Shown piece after piece: positions 10,793 to 33,961 of a stretch of DNA of 64,000 nt. The position numbers and the translations under genes were made by a program. Within the stretch, counting starts at the first letter, position 1. The number at the start of each line of letters is the position of its first letter. Origin of the DNA: Taenia hydatigena (Eukaryota; Platyhelminthes; Cestoda; Cyclophyllidea; Taeniidae); NCBI GenBank assembly GCA_036345935.2, contig JADWOT020000005.1:6753960-6817959 (forward strand). The letters run 5' to 3'. The notes below the pieces were generated by a model. The model had not been told where the DNA came from. It made no database searches and was given only the letters and a program-made list of their open reading frames with translations.

Positions 10793-13700
10793 ATGGTTTT
10801 TTTACTACTTCTTTCATGGCCTTAAACAAAGCCAACTCTTAATGTTTTATTATAACAATTAAATGCTTTGCTACTGGGTAATGTTTTACACGCTTTTAAT
10901 ACTTTATCAGTAGTGATTAGCTCTTATTGCCTGCGCTTTTTAATTGTCAAAAAAATTGTTTTAAAGCTAACATATGGTTCGGAATTTAAGACTTCTAAGA
11001 TCAGCACTGAGTGAAACGTATGATTTAGGGCCTTAAGGGTTTTACCAAGACCTCTTTTCTACGGCTATTTTTTTCCTTACCTTTCCATCAGCTTATGATG
11101 CCGACTTGCAAAATCTTTTACAAATCATCTTTTTAATAGTTTACCAAGTCAAGAAAACTGACATGCTATGTCTGATTGCGCAGTATTGACAATGTTCGGG
11201 TCCGATGCGCACGTTCTTGCGTGACTGACCTGTTTAGTGAAAGTTGGCTTGAAATTTTACTAATCTTAGTAAAAACTGACCAAGATATAAGTAAATAGGT
11301 ACAAACAACAATCATTACTCCACTTTTTGTACCTAATTGTGCAATGTTTTGGAGGCATTCTGCCCTGAACTGTTTGCAAAGGTCTGAGTTTCGAGGTCCA
11401 TTTAAAATCTGCCTAATTTTTTAGTTTAACCTAACCAAAAGTTTTTTTGGCTTTGTTGGACTAATAGGGGAAGCTCATGGTGATTCAGGGTAAAGAGTAA
11501 CCTGTCTTAAGTATATCATATTCTAGATGTGGAAGAGCTATTCATCTTGATGGTTATCATGTCATTGCGACCTCGTTAATATCGAATGCATAGTTGACAA
11601 TACCAGTTCGTACAATTTTCGATGCTTGGATAGAAGGTTTCAAGGTCTTATTCCTTCAGAACTAGTGAGGTGGGGCAACAAAGGCTATTTAACTTGTCAA
11701 TGGATAAGACCGCGCTTTTAAAAGGGCAGTAAATGTGTCTCAGTTTTTGACTCCTTTACGGGTAGGTCTCAGCAGTCTAATGCAAAGATCACCTTAATAA
11801 TGTGTATAAAACGAGCTCCAGAGCCATGTGCGAACAAACAACAAAGTCCTCTCATCTACAGTGACACCAAAGACCACTTTAGAATTTACTGACAAATTCT
11901 TGTTTCGAGTGAACGTAGTCCCCGCATTTTCAAAGATGTGCTAACTTTATCAAAGGAATAGCAAAGCCTTGGACCTGAAAGAAACTGGTGCGCCTTTCAG
12001 CATTGTCTGTTAAAGAATATGATAGTCATGAGGAAACAGCACATTAGCATTAAAGTGAGTGTCTTCTAAAAGGAGACTTGCCTACTCTCTGCACTTTTCC
12101 AAAGCAAACTAAGGTGGAATTTGAAGCCGTAAGTGTACATTTTGTTTTCCATGCTGTGGGGATGGAATTCTGTGCTTGCATTTGGCGGCATGTTGCGGAA
12201 AGTCCTCCTAAAGACTTCTCTAAATTATCGTTTTTGCTGACCTTTCAACTATAATGGTTTGCCGTGACTTTGATATCCTTTTGATTTTACTTTCAAATTT
12301 CTACTATTAAGCAAATAAAGTAACGTTTCTTGCTAGGCACACAATAGCATCACGCCCCACCTTAGTGGTTCCATAATACTTGGATGATTAAGGTTAACAT
12401 GTTTGCTACCAAGGCTCACAGAAACATAGACTGCCTCAGCCTGGATGTTGCAATGTTTAAATGTATGGTCAATTATTCTATTTCATTTGTTTTTTTTGTC
12501 GCGCGCTTGACATGCGAAGTTAAAAGAGAAAATTGTGGCTCTTATTAGCTTTATCTGAATAGTTTTTTTGAAAAGTATAATGCGTACCTTTTGACTGAGG
12601 CTTCCATCGTCCAAGTTTATCTGAAATGGATGCAACTACACAGAATACGAGCTTGGTGCGATGGATCCCCTTCAGACAGCTGAGGACATCGAGTTTCTAA
12701 GGCGAGTAGACAAATAAACGGGGAGTAGTTATACTCTTCCTGTCAGAAACCGTCAATGTTGAAGCATGTATTGCATTTAGAAACACATTAGCTTTCAAAT
12801 CTTTGAGAATTCTCTAACGTCAGACATTATTTGTGTGCTGCAAAAGCCTTACCCAAATGCATTTAATGCTTAGCATTGCTTGACGTTTGGGCAAAAAACT
12901 AAATGTAAGAAGTCGAATTCACTGCATTAGTATGGGGATTTATACCATTAAAGTAGTCGTCTTTTGTGCAAACATTGTCAATACTAATGTTTATATCTTG
13001 TCAAGGTAACCAAATTTATAGAGAGGTTGCATTTACTGCATAATTCTAGGGCCTTAAGAAGTTGCAATTGTAAGTTAAGAGTCTCTCCGACCACACTCTA
13101 AGCTGCTACGTTGATTTTTCAAAAAAAAACATCACAATATATGCTTTCGCAAATACAAGCACGCATCCATCGTGATTTATCACAGTTCGCTGCTATAAGC
13201 AATATGGAGAGCCGTAGTTAGTGAGTGAACACGATTAGAATCAACCGTGTGTTTGAGCACTCGCGTGAGTTGAGTGCCGACAAAGGGTTCTTTTGCGCAT
13301 GTTTTTTGTATATCAAACAAATTGAAAAAGCGTTGCCGCAGGAATGGTTGGTGCAACGCCTCACCTCACCTCACCTCACCTCTCGCTTGGCTCCCTTTTT
13401 TGTTGCTACATTCTCAGCTCTATAAAATGGACTATTCACTGGATATGAAAATTATATCAATTTTATGTGGAAAAAAATTGTTTCTTCATTTGGAGCTAAA
13501 GTTCTCCTCAAGCCTTAAGCTCATATGGGAACAATGATTTAATTATTTCATTCCAAATTTAGTCGGTAGTTGTGCCAGCCTGGATTTCTAAAAATACGAT
13601 CTATTCTCTGTAATGACTCTTTAAGACTATCTTAAATATGCTTCATTTGTAAAAAAAATTTAAAGCAATGCCGAGAAGCCTTGTAAGCAGTGTTTCTTGT

Positions 13701-14984
13701 TAGTCAATGATGCATTACCTTTCGAATTGTCACTTGAGGCGGCACGGTGGGTGGCAGGAACTAAAAGCAGTTCAACTATCCAAGCTGATGTTCATTGCCT
13801 ATTTCAGTTTTCTGAGTGCATTCAAATCAGTATGGATTGGTATAAACTATGTTATATGCATTATGCTAAGCTTAAAAGTGTAACAAGTGCTTTGAACCCG
13901 GCTTTGATATTTGAGTCGTTTTGCACCCCGGAACCGTGTGGTAATTGTGGTTTGTAAATTTGGCAAGGAATAAGCATGAATTTGAAGTTACTACTAGATT
14001 GAGGGTTTATTGTCTACTGCGAAATCTATTTTAGCTTCAAGGTAGGATGGCCGCAATTCAATTTAATAGTCTAACAGACTGAGTAGAAACTTGACTACAG
14101 TAAATAAAAGGAAGGAATTATGCACTTAATCCGCTATAGCATCAAAACCTATCCGTGTGCGGTGATGAGGTCAGGACATCCAAGTACTTTTTGGCACGGT
14201 TAATCAAATAAGGGTGATTGATCAGCCCATTCAACTGTGTGAAGTCAAAGTTAATTGAGGACTTAGTCCTACGTTGCTGCTTAAGTACTCGGAATTCAAA
14301 TTATTCAGTTTGGCTTCTCACCAATCATGGTGTATTTTAGTGATGAGGCCCATTTCATATCCAGGGTTTAGGGTAATCGACTCAGGTGTTTGGCGTGCAG
14401 CAAATATGAAGGAAATGGTATCGGATTTTACTTAATCCCTTAAGTTTTTTATTATGGTTTTGTTGATTCAGTAGATGAGCGGAAAGCTTATCAACGGTCA
14501 AACAGTGGTTTCAATAGATAATCTTTTTATTAATTTTGAATAACGGGTTGACGCTCTAAGTGTAGGTTATCCAGAATCCATTTTCATTGCATTCTATTAC
14601 TTCGCGGCTTAAAAATAGTGCTATAGTCGACTGTTATTCTCTTTCACCTAATTTCTCATCTACAAATTGTTCATTTTATAATGCAAATTTAGTTTTGCGC
14701 TGTTTGAAGCGGGAAGTAACACTTGGCTTTAGTAAATGCCGAAATTTTGGAGCTTTGGTTAAGAGTGAGATTTTTAATTTTGGTTTGGAATGAAACAAAC
14801 ATCTAGATAAAGGGGTACTTAAAAAAATTGCATTTACGGGAGTAATTAACTTAGGGCCTTAATCCCAGAGAAGCGCATTTTTGTGAAGACTGGTTTGCCT
14901 TTTATCAATGAAGCAAAAAGTGGCAGCTACGCACTTCAGTTTTGTCCACATTTCTGCAGAGCGAAAGAATCAGGCCATCGAGAT
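10793..14984. other. Intergenic, no gene seen
   Basis: AT-rich, with frequent stops in all frames. The only structure noted is a small pentanucleotide repeat at 13360-13382. Confidence 0.6.
13360..13382. repeat. Tandem CTCAC pentamer, four and a half copies
   Basis: Four perfect CTCAC units followed by CTC. Confidence 0.9.
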
Positions 14985-15425
14985 AGGCTAAGTTAGTCAC
15001 GCGCGCACGCGAAGAGCGAAAATTGGGGTAAATGGGAGAGCGGGGGTAGAGAGAGAGAGATGCAGGGAACGGTAAGACACATACACACACAGGCACACAT
15101 ACACCATTGCCCCCTCCCTTCCCTCCCCCCCCCCTACGTGTACGTGCACGCGCGCGCCGCTTGATTTATGTCCACTCTGAGAGCTGCGCGCTCCTTTTTC
15201 GGCCCCCTTCCGGCGGCGATGTATGCGCAAATCTAATTATGCATATCCCTCTCTCCCTCTTCGCTCGGGTGTATGTGCGCCCATGCATGCGTGCGTGTGC
15301 GCACACGGATGAAATATGGTTGAACGAGGCGAGAGGGGGCTGTTTGTGTACACACCCAAACTCTGACAGCGAGTCAGCTGCTCTGGACTGCGCTGTTGTA
15401 CACACAAATTTCCCATCGCTAGCCT
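14985..15425. other. GC-rich island with CpG, CA tracts and a C10 run
   Basis: Abrupt rise in G+C over about 440 bp, with many CpG and CGCG steps, a GA tract (GAGAGAGAGAG), a C10 run at 15125-15134, CACA tracts and GTGCGTGTGCGCAC. Frames are open on both strands only because of composition and look low-complexity. It could be a promoter or enhancer, but no transcript evidence is visible. Confidence 0.45.
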
Positions 15426-18400
15426 GTTAGAAAACTCAGTTTGATCTCCAGAGTAGCTATAATTTACTCGCCAGCGTATTTATGTGTGTATGGATGCGTT
15501 TGTTTTATGTATGCACGTCTGTTCGAGGTCGACTGTAATTTTTTATTAAATTAATTCACTAGGGACTCTCTAGTGTTGTTTTGATGTTGCACTTGGTTAA
15601 TCAGCATTTTATACTTTTCATGGAACTTTAACACATAAGTTAATTAGCCCACAAACGTATTTTTAAATACGTGAGAAAGTTTTCGTTTATGTATACTTTG
15701 TATCCTGGTCTTTAAACTGCAATTACTCGGTGGTTTCATCCCTTTTACCATGCTATAATTTCAGCTCACTGTGCGATCCTAAGACAATCTCGTTAGCTAC
15801 CATTTTAGGTTATTTTGTCCAAATTTCATTTGGTTTCAAAGAAAAGTTGTGGTGTCCACGTCCTTTAACAAAGCAAAACAAAACGCTTTGCTGTTTTCAA
15901 TAGCATACGGTTGTATTCGATACTTCTAATTTAAAAACCAGCAAGCCGTAAAGAACCAAAGCTGTGGAATGTGTAACCTTAGAATCCTAAAGGTAACAAG
16001 GTGCCTTTAGAGAGAAATCAGGTGCCTTGCTACAATCATGAGATTTCCAACTATCTGCTTCTTGTTTTTCGACTTTATTTTCGCATTCTTCGCTACACAG
16101 AATGGAACTAGTTACTAATGTATAGATCTGGCAGGAAATTGCTTTTTAAACTGTACATCCGCCGCCATAACGGCTACCACTTATAAATAACTGTCAAGGT
16201 CAACGATGTCACTGTGCATCAGCTTTACTCCACCAACCAATCAATTCTTGTTGGCGTAAGTTTTGTGAGAAACGCAAAAGCTGACTAACGCCGAATTTTT
16301 AACAAATTACCTCCAGACACTTTTAGGCCTCCTTATTTTGGTAATTTCATTGTTAAAAACGGGCGTAAAGTCAAATGATACGCTTGCTAAGCGAAGCACC
16401 TGTCTCTTACATTCATATTGCTTTTGGTTTGTAAAAACGTGGATGGTTACCGGTTTCATTGTTGCATGCGTCAGTCCATCTAGAACAGTCTTTCAAAGAT
16501 CAAAGTGAGACCCTTAATAATGGGTTTTTTTGGTGACTTGGAGAACTGGAACTTTTGAATGGATTAAAGAGCACGCATAGATTAGCAATAACAAGTTCGT
16601 TTTGATGATCAATGATAAATTACTGAATTTGCAATGGGATTGTTTTGTACACAATGCAATGTTCATTTTTGTATCGTAAAAACCATCAAAAACACTTTTC
16701 TCTGTACAGTTAAATTTTATCTTGGAGTGTAATGCCTATGTTTCTTTAAACGTACCTTTTAGGCGAGAGGCGACAACACATCTCAAATCCCGTCCTTGAG
16801 GAGCTGGTCGATTCCTCCGACGTCAACATCGGCCACCTCATAATCCCTCTATAAATCCGTCATCGGTGCACCCTTTTGTCTGAGACAATAAAGGTGTTTT
16901 AGAACAATCAATCTTCTGGTATTAGGAGTGGTCGCAAGGGAGGAGAGGAGAGTGAAGGGATTTCTACAGTGAATGCAAAGAACGAGCAAAAGAAGCGTAT
17001 GATATGCCTGTCTTGAAGCAGGTAATGATTTTAAGAGTCATCGATTTACCATCAAAGCAAACCTTACCAGGCCAAATTAGTTTTGCCGATCCTTTCAAAA
17101 CAGCCCAAAAGTCGTATTTTTTCTCGGCATTTACATCCCTTGCGTAGGTTTACTGGTAAGTTGTAGTGAGATGAAAACCATCCTCCTTTTCCCAAGGTGT
17201 GAGCTCCCATCTCGCCTCCTTCTTTTGCTGCCGTTGTCTATGACCCGATTTATCGGAATGAATTTCTAAAGTCTCGCAAAGCTGAAATGAATTGGGGATC
17301 CCACAGGTAATCGAGTAGGCGATGAGGAGTGATGTTCGGGTTCCGCATCTACCCACTGATGCAAACTTGTCGGCAGCCTTTGGGGTCAGATGAGCAGGCC
17401 GAAGGAATGCAATAACCCTAACAAAAACGGAATTGTGGTCCGGGTAGTAAGAAATTCATGCAAAATACTATCCAGAAAACATTTAAGAGCGGAAAACTTC
17501 TTGCAGTGTATGCTAAGTAAGGTATAGTTCGAGAGCTTAACCATTGACTGTTAGAAAAGAAAGACTTCTAACTTAGTTACTCTTGTTGTTATCAACTAAA
17601 GCAATAAACACAAGTATTCTCCACAAAATAATGATGGATTGGATTTTGATACAACGGGAGATAATAGGATGCAAGTAATGGTGTAAGGATCTGGAAGTTT
17701 TGTTCGAGAAAGTAATCCGCAGCCAGTGATTACCAGGCCGGAGGAGTGAGTTCTATTTTATCACACCCGGATTTGCTTCAATTATGTAGCAGGTACTTTT
17801 CAAAATGTAATATAATGCCGTGGTTTCATGATAAAGCATTTTACACTAAGCAATATTACTAAGTGTTAAGTTCTTGCCGTTCGTTTCCCACAACTACTTG
17901 TTATGCTTTAATAGTCATGAACTAACATTTGTCACTAACTATGTTAATACCCTATGAATTGCTTTAATCAGAAGTCCCGATTCATGTTGAGCACATAGTT
18001 TGTAGACTACTTGCTCCAGGTTTAGTATTTTGTTGTTGCTTGTTAAAAAAGTTTCCTTCTCCTGTACGAAAATCTTTAAATGCATGGGCTCGCTACTGTC
18101 CAAAACATGGTGATGCGGAGATTTGCCCTAGAACGATAAATTAATCCGAATTTTTAATAGCTAGCAAACTTTTCCGACTTCCTAGGCCTAATTTGCTTTA
18201 AATGCTTTATTTAATAACAATTTAACTCTCGTTTTTGCTGTACTATACAAAATGCTTAAAAATGGACCTTTTTAAGGCAACAGTTGATTAATGAAAGAGC
18301 TACGTCGACGGCATTGAGAGTCTAGCAAAGTACGTGCTAATGATATCTAATTTTTTGACTAAAAATTTGCACAATGATCCCATACCTGAGTTTGCTTAAG

Positions 18401-19512
18401 TATGATAAATTAAATTTTAGCCCACAAGCTTCCTAACTTAATGACGGTTTTATTCTGCGTTCACTGATAGAAAATATATAAAAACGCCAAGAGAGTTTCA
18501 TTACCAATAAAAGTACAAAATGGGAGTCTTCCACAAACCACATAAATCTCTCCAAAATCAGCATAAACCAAACAGACGGCGTCTAATAGGCGCCTCAATT
18601 CCGACGGTGATTGGGTCGTTTCGCTCAGACCGGCCAACAGGGACGCCCTCATTGTGGCAGAGTTGCTGGCTTAGGGCATATGCAGTTTCATTTGCGGAAT
18701 CCTTTCACAAATGCCGTTAATAAAAATACTTCCCTCAGCTCTATTGTATTTCATTTCTTGGAGAATTTCAAACAGTCATGGTCCATGAAGACCGGATAGT
18801 CCCTACTAACATATGCTGAGTAGTTTTGTACTTTCATAAACCAGATTGTAATCAACCAGTCTAACACCAAGCAATCTATTATCTACATCAAGTTTAGCGA
18901 TGCTTCGTCTTATTTAGCCTAGTAACATAAAAATCTGTGTTTGAGTCTCATGGCATGCATTATTGGCATCACTTATGGATGAAATGCATTGTACACATTT
19001 TTATTAAAACCACAGTAAAAAAAATACTGCAAATTGTCCAAATCTTTTCCTTTTCTCCTACGCGGTTTAAAACACAAGGAAGTTTGCGGATTTGATCTTC
19101 GTTTTAGTTAATCTTTCTTAATCCAGCTAAAACCTCCATTAGATACAGATCATTGAGAGTAGCCTATAACGCACCATCACCTAAGGTCAGCAGAATTTGG
19201 CTATCAAACTTCAAAAAACAAATTAAAAAAGTCAAGAACTTATGATTATTAAGCTAATTTCTTTTATAATCCTTTATTTTAATGATGTTTTATCATTGAT
19301 CGTATTGTGGAGTTATAATTTCCCGAGTACAATCCTTAATGGCTAATATTTTTCAATTTGATTGAGCTTTAAGAACCAAATAGCAATGTGTGAAGTTGTT
19401 TTAAAGGAAGTTGGAGTGTTTCTAACACTGGGCTTGGTCACATCACTTTCAATTCCTCTCCCACACCGGCGGTGTTACAGCAATGAGGCATTTGTCAAGT
19501 CCGGGTTGTGTT

Positions 19513-19513
<1 letters not shown>
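15426..19513. other. Intergenic, no gene supported
   Basis: Mostly AT-rich. Two GC-richer patches stand out, at 16760-16910 and 17150-17420; both are discussed in findings. No exon chain could be built. Confidence 0.55.
16850..16892 (+). promoter_or_regulatory. Compact TATAAAT plus AATAAA module
   Basis: TATAAAT at 16850-16856 and AATAAA at 16887-16892 lie 37 bases apart, downstream of a GC-richer block starting at 16763. This close TATA and poly(A) arrangement is typical of short LTRs. TG...CA borders could be placed at about 16727 and 16906, but no second copy was found. Confidence 0.3.

Positions 19514-19566
<53 letters not shown>
19514..19566. repeat. (GT)n microsatellite
   Basis: About 26 uninterrupted GT units, among the longest simple repeats in the window. 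Confidence 0.97.
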
Positions 19567-19567
<1 letters not shown>

Positions 19568-19714
19568 AAGGTCGTGAAAACGTCGTTGAAGCGCCATGCT
19601 TTGATGTGTGCGTGCGCGCGCGTTCACGACTATCGTGGTGTTAATGCGTCTCCTGCCCCACCCCCTGCGCATTGCCGCCGTTTTATTGCATTGATAACTC
19701 CCTCTCTCCTGCTA

Positions 19715-19734
19715 GCTCTCTCTCTCTCTCTCTC
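19715..19734. repeat. (CT)n microsatellite
   Basis: About ten CT units in a pyrimidine-rich stretch 150 bases after the GT repeat. Confidence 0.9.
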
Positions 19735-19799
19735 CCTTCGCCTCTCGATTTCTCACTCTCTCATTAGCTTACTCTTTTTAATGCTGCTAAAATAGCTAC

Positions 19800-22700
19800 A
19801 TCTTCTCTCACCTCCCTGCGATCAGATATACACAAGCCTCGGTGAGTTATGTGCTTGCGGGTGAGAGAAGATAAATATTTAACTCTCATATAATGCCATT
19901 TATAGTTTCAAAAAACGTGACCATTCAGTGAATCATTTATAGATGACCTTCCTTCAGCCTTCTCCGACCACATAATTTGAACCATAAGCCTTTTAATTTG
20001 CAGTAGTAAGTGAACTTAAAACAGGCAAAAGCTCTTAACTGATGTTCCCTCCGTGTTGTTGACTCTGAACACCGCCTCCACATTGTAATCGCCTTTTACC
20101 GAATGCAACTCCCTCAATCGCATATTCATATTTTAAGCAAACTTCTAGTTCGAAACGAAATTGACTCTGCCTTTGTGACTGTTTTCAGAAAAATAACTTC
20201 GACAAGAACTTATGCACCATAAAAATAAAAACCAGAAGCATTTGTAAGGTCATGAGAGGAAAGCACGCACAGGGCGGATGCAGTATAAGAACCCACCTGA
20301 TGATTTAATTGCTTCGCATTTTCAAAAAAAGCCATAAATCTGTGAAATACTATTTTCCGAGTAGACACTCCTTATTATTATTATTATTACTAAAGTCTAA
20401 TCTGTAAAAGTATGCATGGAATTACGCGCTACGGCAACAGCAACAGCGTTCCCTTATCACCACTTTAATATAACCGATGCTACTCCATAATTTGGAAATG
20501 GTAAGAAAGGAAATAAAAAATCTGATACTAAATCAACTAAATCTCAAAGAATAAGTTGATTGACAAGGACTTATTCATAACAATGATAATTGCTTAAATT
20601 TGGCTTTAAACAGGTAGGATGCAAGAACGAATCTTGCAGGATGGTTTTAAGATTACCGATAAATGTATATTTCTAAGATAAAAAAAAAATCAGCAATGGA
20701 GCAGTGAGTTTTGTTACGCCTCTGACACATTTGTTAAGAAAGATTTATGCGTGCACTGAACCCGAGAGGGTGCACGTTTGTGTATGTATAAGCATGTATA
20801 CACAATTGGCAGAGTATGGCTCCATTTATACACTTTCCGAAGAATACAATATAAGCAGCTCTAGCGACTGTGTCAAGCCTGTGTGGGGATGTACTTTCGT
20901 GTAGTTAACAGGTGCTTGATGTCCATATGCTGGCCATCTATCATGGCATATTTATATTGCTTCAAATCTGATTTACACCATGTTTACTGCTACCAGAAAA
21001 ACAAGCAAACGGAGATTGTAGCCTTAGAACTTCATAGATTCTCTGATCCTTTTGTAATATAGCAGATAAGATTAGGGTTTTCCTCACTAAAACTGCACAA
21101 TTTTACCGAAACTCGTAGACTGCTTATGTATTATAATGCAATGATAGGTTAGAAATTCCAGTTCATCTTTATATTCTCCAAAATTGTGCACATAGTGTTT
21201 ACTTTCGGCTGCAAGGCGGCTCAAAAGGGCATTAAAATGCCACTTGTCAGAAAGAATTGTCCAGAGTGCACATGTGTGCTGGGGGCCTTTGGCGTTCAGA
21301 TGTCACTATTAGTGCTTAGCTTAGTTTGACAGTCTTCTGGGCACAAATAAGGCGACACAGTATTTGAAATACGAGTGTTTAGAGGTGGCCGTATCATTTA
21401 ATCTCAAAGTGAGTTTGTTGAAGCCAATGACTTTGGCTCAAATCATACAGATTTTATAGCAACTGCCTACTGAAAGCACTCCATTTTTAGATCAACAATT
21501 CAGAACAGCCCGTCGAGTCTAATTAAATAAGTTAAAAGTAATATCCATCAGGTCCTACATAGTTTTGTTTTTATTTTTTATTGCACGAAACACTCAAAAT
21601 ACGATATGGAGGAGAGTACGTTATGTAGAGAAGCTCAGGTAGGCCATCCCACTACCATAAGCAATGGTAGAGGATCTATGGCCAATCAAAATCACGTTTT
21701 CAAAACTTAGCTTTGATGTTTAGCACAGGATAGGTTACTATTCAAACACACACGCCTCAACAATTCTTTGTATCATTTCCTCCTGTGACAAAGAGTTTGA
21801 TTTCGCGAGAATTCTTCATCAAATCTTTGCTTTTTTATTTTCTTCTTGATTCTTAATCACCTTATTTATAGCTACAGTTCAGGCTTCCGCAAGCTAATCG
21901 GGAAAACGCACTGAAATTCTAAGTACAGACTCGGTTTTAATCAAATCTCCATGACAAGATGTGAATAGGGGTTAACTATGCTTGTGGCAATCACCACACG
22001 TACCTGGAATTCATTATGCTTCTTGTCATCAAGACAACAAAATAAAAGTGGAAATGTCCACCACGAGGCAAACAATGTACATCACGAAAGTCTCCAATCC
22101 ATCATGGGAATAGGCGTGATTTTTTTCACTTCCCGGGCTCTCACGCTCCCACCCTAAGCACGAGCCCTCAGTTCTATCCTTGCGTTGCTGCTTCCCTCAA
22201 CTCAACTTCATTATGCACACACACGCACACTATTTTGAAAATCACTTTTTGACTGTCGCCACACGCACACATAAATGCGCTCACAAATAATGAATTATAT
22301 GCGATCCAAGCATGAGGCAGACTAATTGGTACATAACCAATTGGTTTGATTTATTGTTAGAGGAAAGAAAGAGATGGTGGAAGGAAACACACACTGTTTT
22401 CGACGCAATGACTTTCAAGATTCGATCAAAACACTTTTAGAATCAAAGCAACACAAAATAGCATTATGGCTACGAATGCCGGGGCCATTAGCTATTCAGA
22501 TGACAACGCTAGACCGATTTAAGGGTTTCTTTTGACCACAACTGACTTGTTCTGACTCAGTTTTTTTCCTAAAACCATAAACTTAAATTGTCAGAAATAC
22601 TCCAATTCCTTGGTGTTTCGCTGCTACATTAATTACACACAAGAATTTCAAACTTTGCATGCCCCATGCTATACTTTTAGTCGATCTAGTAACTCAAGTT

Positions 22701-24831
22701 TTGCACACTCGTTTTTATTGTCACACATCGCTTCAGTCGAACATTAAACGTGCCCGAAGGAGGGAGAATAGCCATTTCTGCTTGGAGGACTATCATGCGC
22801 ACACAGTCGTGTCAACCGAAATGGCTTCGCTTGGGGCCATGCAGTTAGCCAGTCGGCAAGATATGACATGACTGCGTGTGTTTGATAGTAATTTGCCTAG
22901 AGAACATTCCGCTTTACAATTTTGTCTAGTATTGGACTCTATCTTGACGATGCAATGCACTGACAGTGTTTCAATTACTAAGACATTTTCCATTCAAACA
23001 AAGTAGTATTGGTTTTTCCAACATTTAAATCGTTTAATTTTTCGTCTCTGTTATTGAGTAAATGATATCCTGACTGGTATTGGTTGGTTGATGCCCTTTA
23101 AAGTGTCAGAATTATTTTCACTTTTTCTTACTACCCTATTTCACTACTCATAAGCCATTTGTAAGGTCAAAGTGCAACAAAATAAAGACTTCGTCTCAAA
23201 GTGATTCCAGGGAATGAGAATAAGTTGTGAAAAGTTTAATTAGACTTACATGATTTTGCTTTGTCGTGAATTTTTCACTCGAAACAAGGTCAGCCTCAAA
23301 ATACGGATTTTGTTGGAAGTGGACAAAATGGGGACAACCTCGATCTTCTACAGATTCGAAATACAGCAGACAATAAATTTGACTGTTTCAGGCAGCAGAG
23401 CATTTACATTAATTCAAAAAATTTACACAATTCACCTCGAAGCAATGATTCCTCATGCTATAAAACGTCTATCAGCCTTATTATTACTATTTTGGGGATA
23501 ATATAAAGTTGTCTGTGGTAAAGTCCTATGGAAAAGGAAATGGTTTCGTAGCATTTATGAATTGAAAACGATTATCACATTCACAATAAACTTATTATGG
23601 TCCGACTGCATTGAAGGACTTGCAGCAGATCATGTTCCTAACAAACCAATTCAACCAAACTCACAAAATCAACAAAGCATACTTCATGTAAACTCAGGCT
23701 ACGATTGATTTTGACGCTTGAATATGCTGTTAAGTTAGCATCTTACAAAAAGCATGTCCTCGACTATTCGCAACAATCTATTTGTTAAAAGCCACATGTG
23801 CTTTGCCAAGCATTATGTCATTGGACTCTGGAAACATCTTACCGGTTGAGTACTTTCTCTTTCACTGAGGCACGCGATGGTCTTGTAAAAAACCAAAGGG
23901 CGACAAGCGCCGTGCTTAAAAAGTCACTTGAGCTACCTTCGTGAGTTGTACATGCGACTCACTTATTCTCGTTTTCATTGCTGCTAAAATGGCAGCGAGT
24001 CTTCGCCTCCTGACTGTGACCGATAGATAATGACTGGCCGAAATCAATCTTTGGAGTGATTTTCGTAAAAGATGGTTTGTTAGGCGGACAACTCTTTTTG
24101 AGGTTTTTAAAATCAAAACAAACTAACATTAAAATAGGGAGGCATAAAGGTATTGATAAGTTCTATGATTTGCCATAATGCCAAGTGTCATTCCTCCTAA
24201 ACGCAGATTAATCTATCCAGGATCTCTAACATAATTTCTGATAAGGATGTTCAACCCTTTCATTCAATCGCTTTTAACATAAAATATAATAAATAGCCAG
24301 ATCTCCATCGTGACTTAATTTCCAAAGGTTTAACAAGGGCAGGCAACAGCTTCAAAAAGTATTCTTTGGTATTGTTGCATTCAAAAGAGTTGTGCATTTG
24401 GCAGGGTAATCAAAAACGTCGATAGAGTGCAGTTATTAAGAGGATTAGGTTGATGGAAAAGGGGAACCGACGTCGGTGGTGGAGACAGTGGTCAAGTCGG
24501 AGGACATATACAATCGTGTTGAGGAGGGAACGTGGGAGACGAGGGATCACTCACATTATGAATCTGTCCAGACACGTTTTGAATGTGTGGTTTTGCCTTG
24601 CATGCGGGGTATTAAGGTGATGGTGAGATTAATGACTAGATCGATAATGAGATGGAATTGAATAAATGCTAGAAAAGCGGTGTCTATTTTATGTTGTGAC
24701 TAGCAAGGGAACGTTGACATGTTTTCATACTCAAGCGAGAAATTGGAACCTGGTGTGCACAAGTCGATACACAAAAGCACAAACCGGGTTCTTTTTGGTT
24801 AGGCGAAAGGAGGAAAGGGACTTTGAGGCTA
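19800..24831. other. Intergenic, ending in the presumed Lox5 3' untranslated region
   Basis: No gene seen. There is a short ATT trinucleotide run at 20372-20389. The final 400 bases before the Lox5 stop are GC-richer and presumably 3' untranslated on the minus strand. I found no clear minus-strand AATAAA near them. Confidence 0.5.

Positions 24832-33961
<9,130 letters not shown>

Noticed and set aside
23868..23890. AGGCACGCGATGG resembling the start of miR-124
   Set aside because: The seed has a mismatch and no complementary arm lies upstream or downstream, so no precursor hairpin forms.
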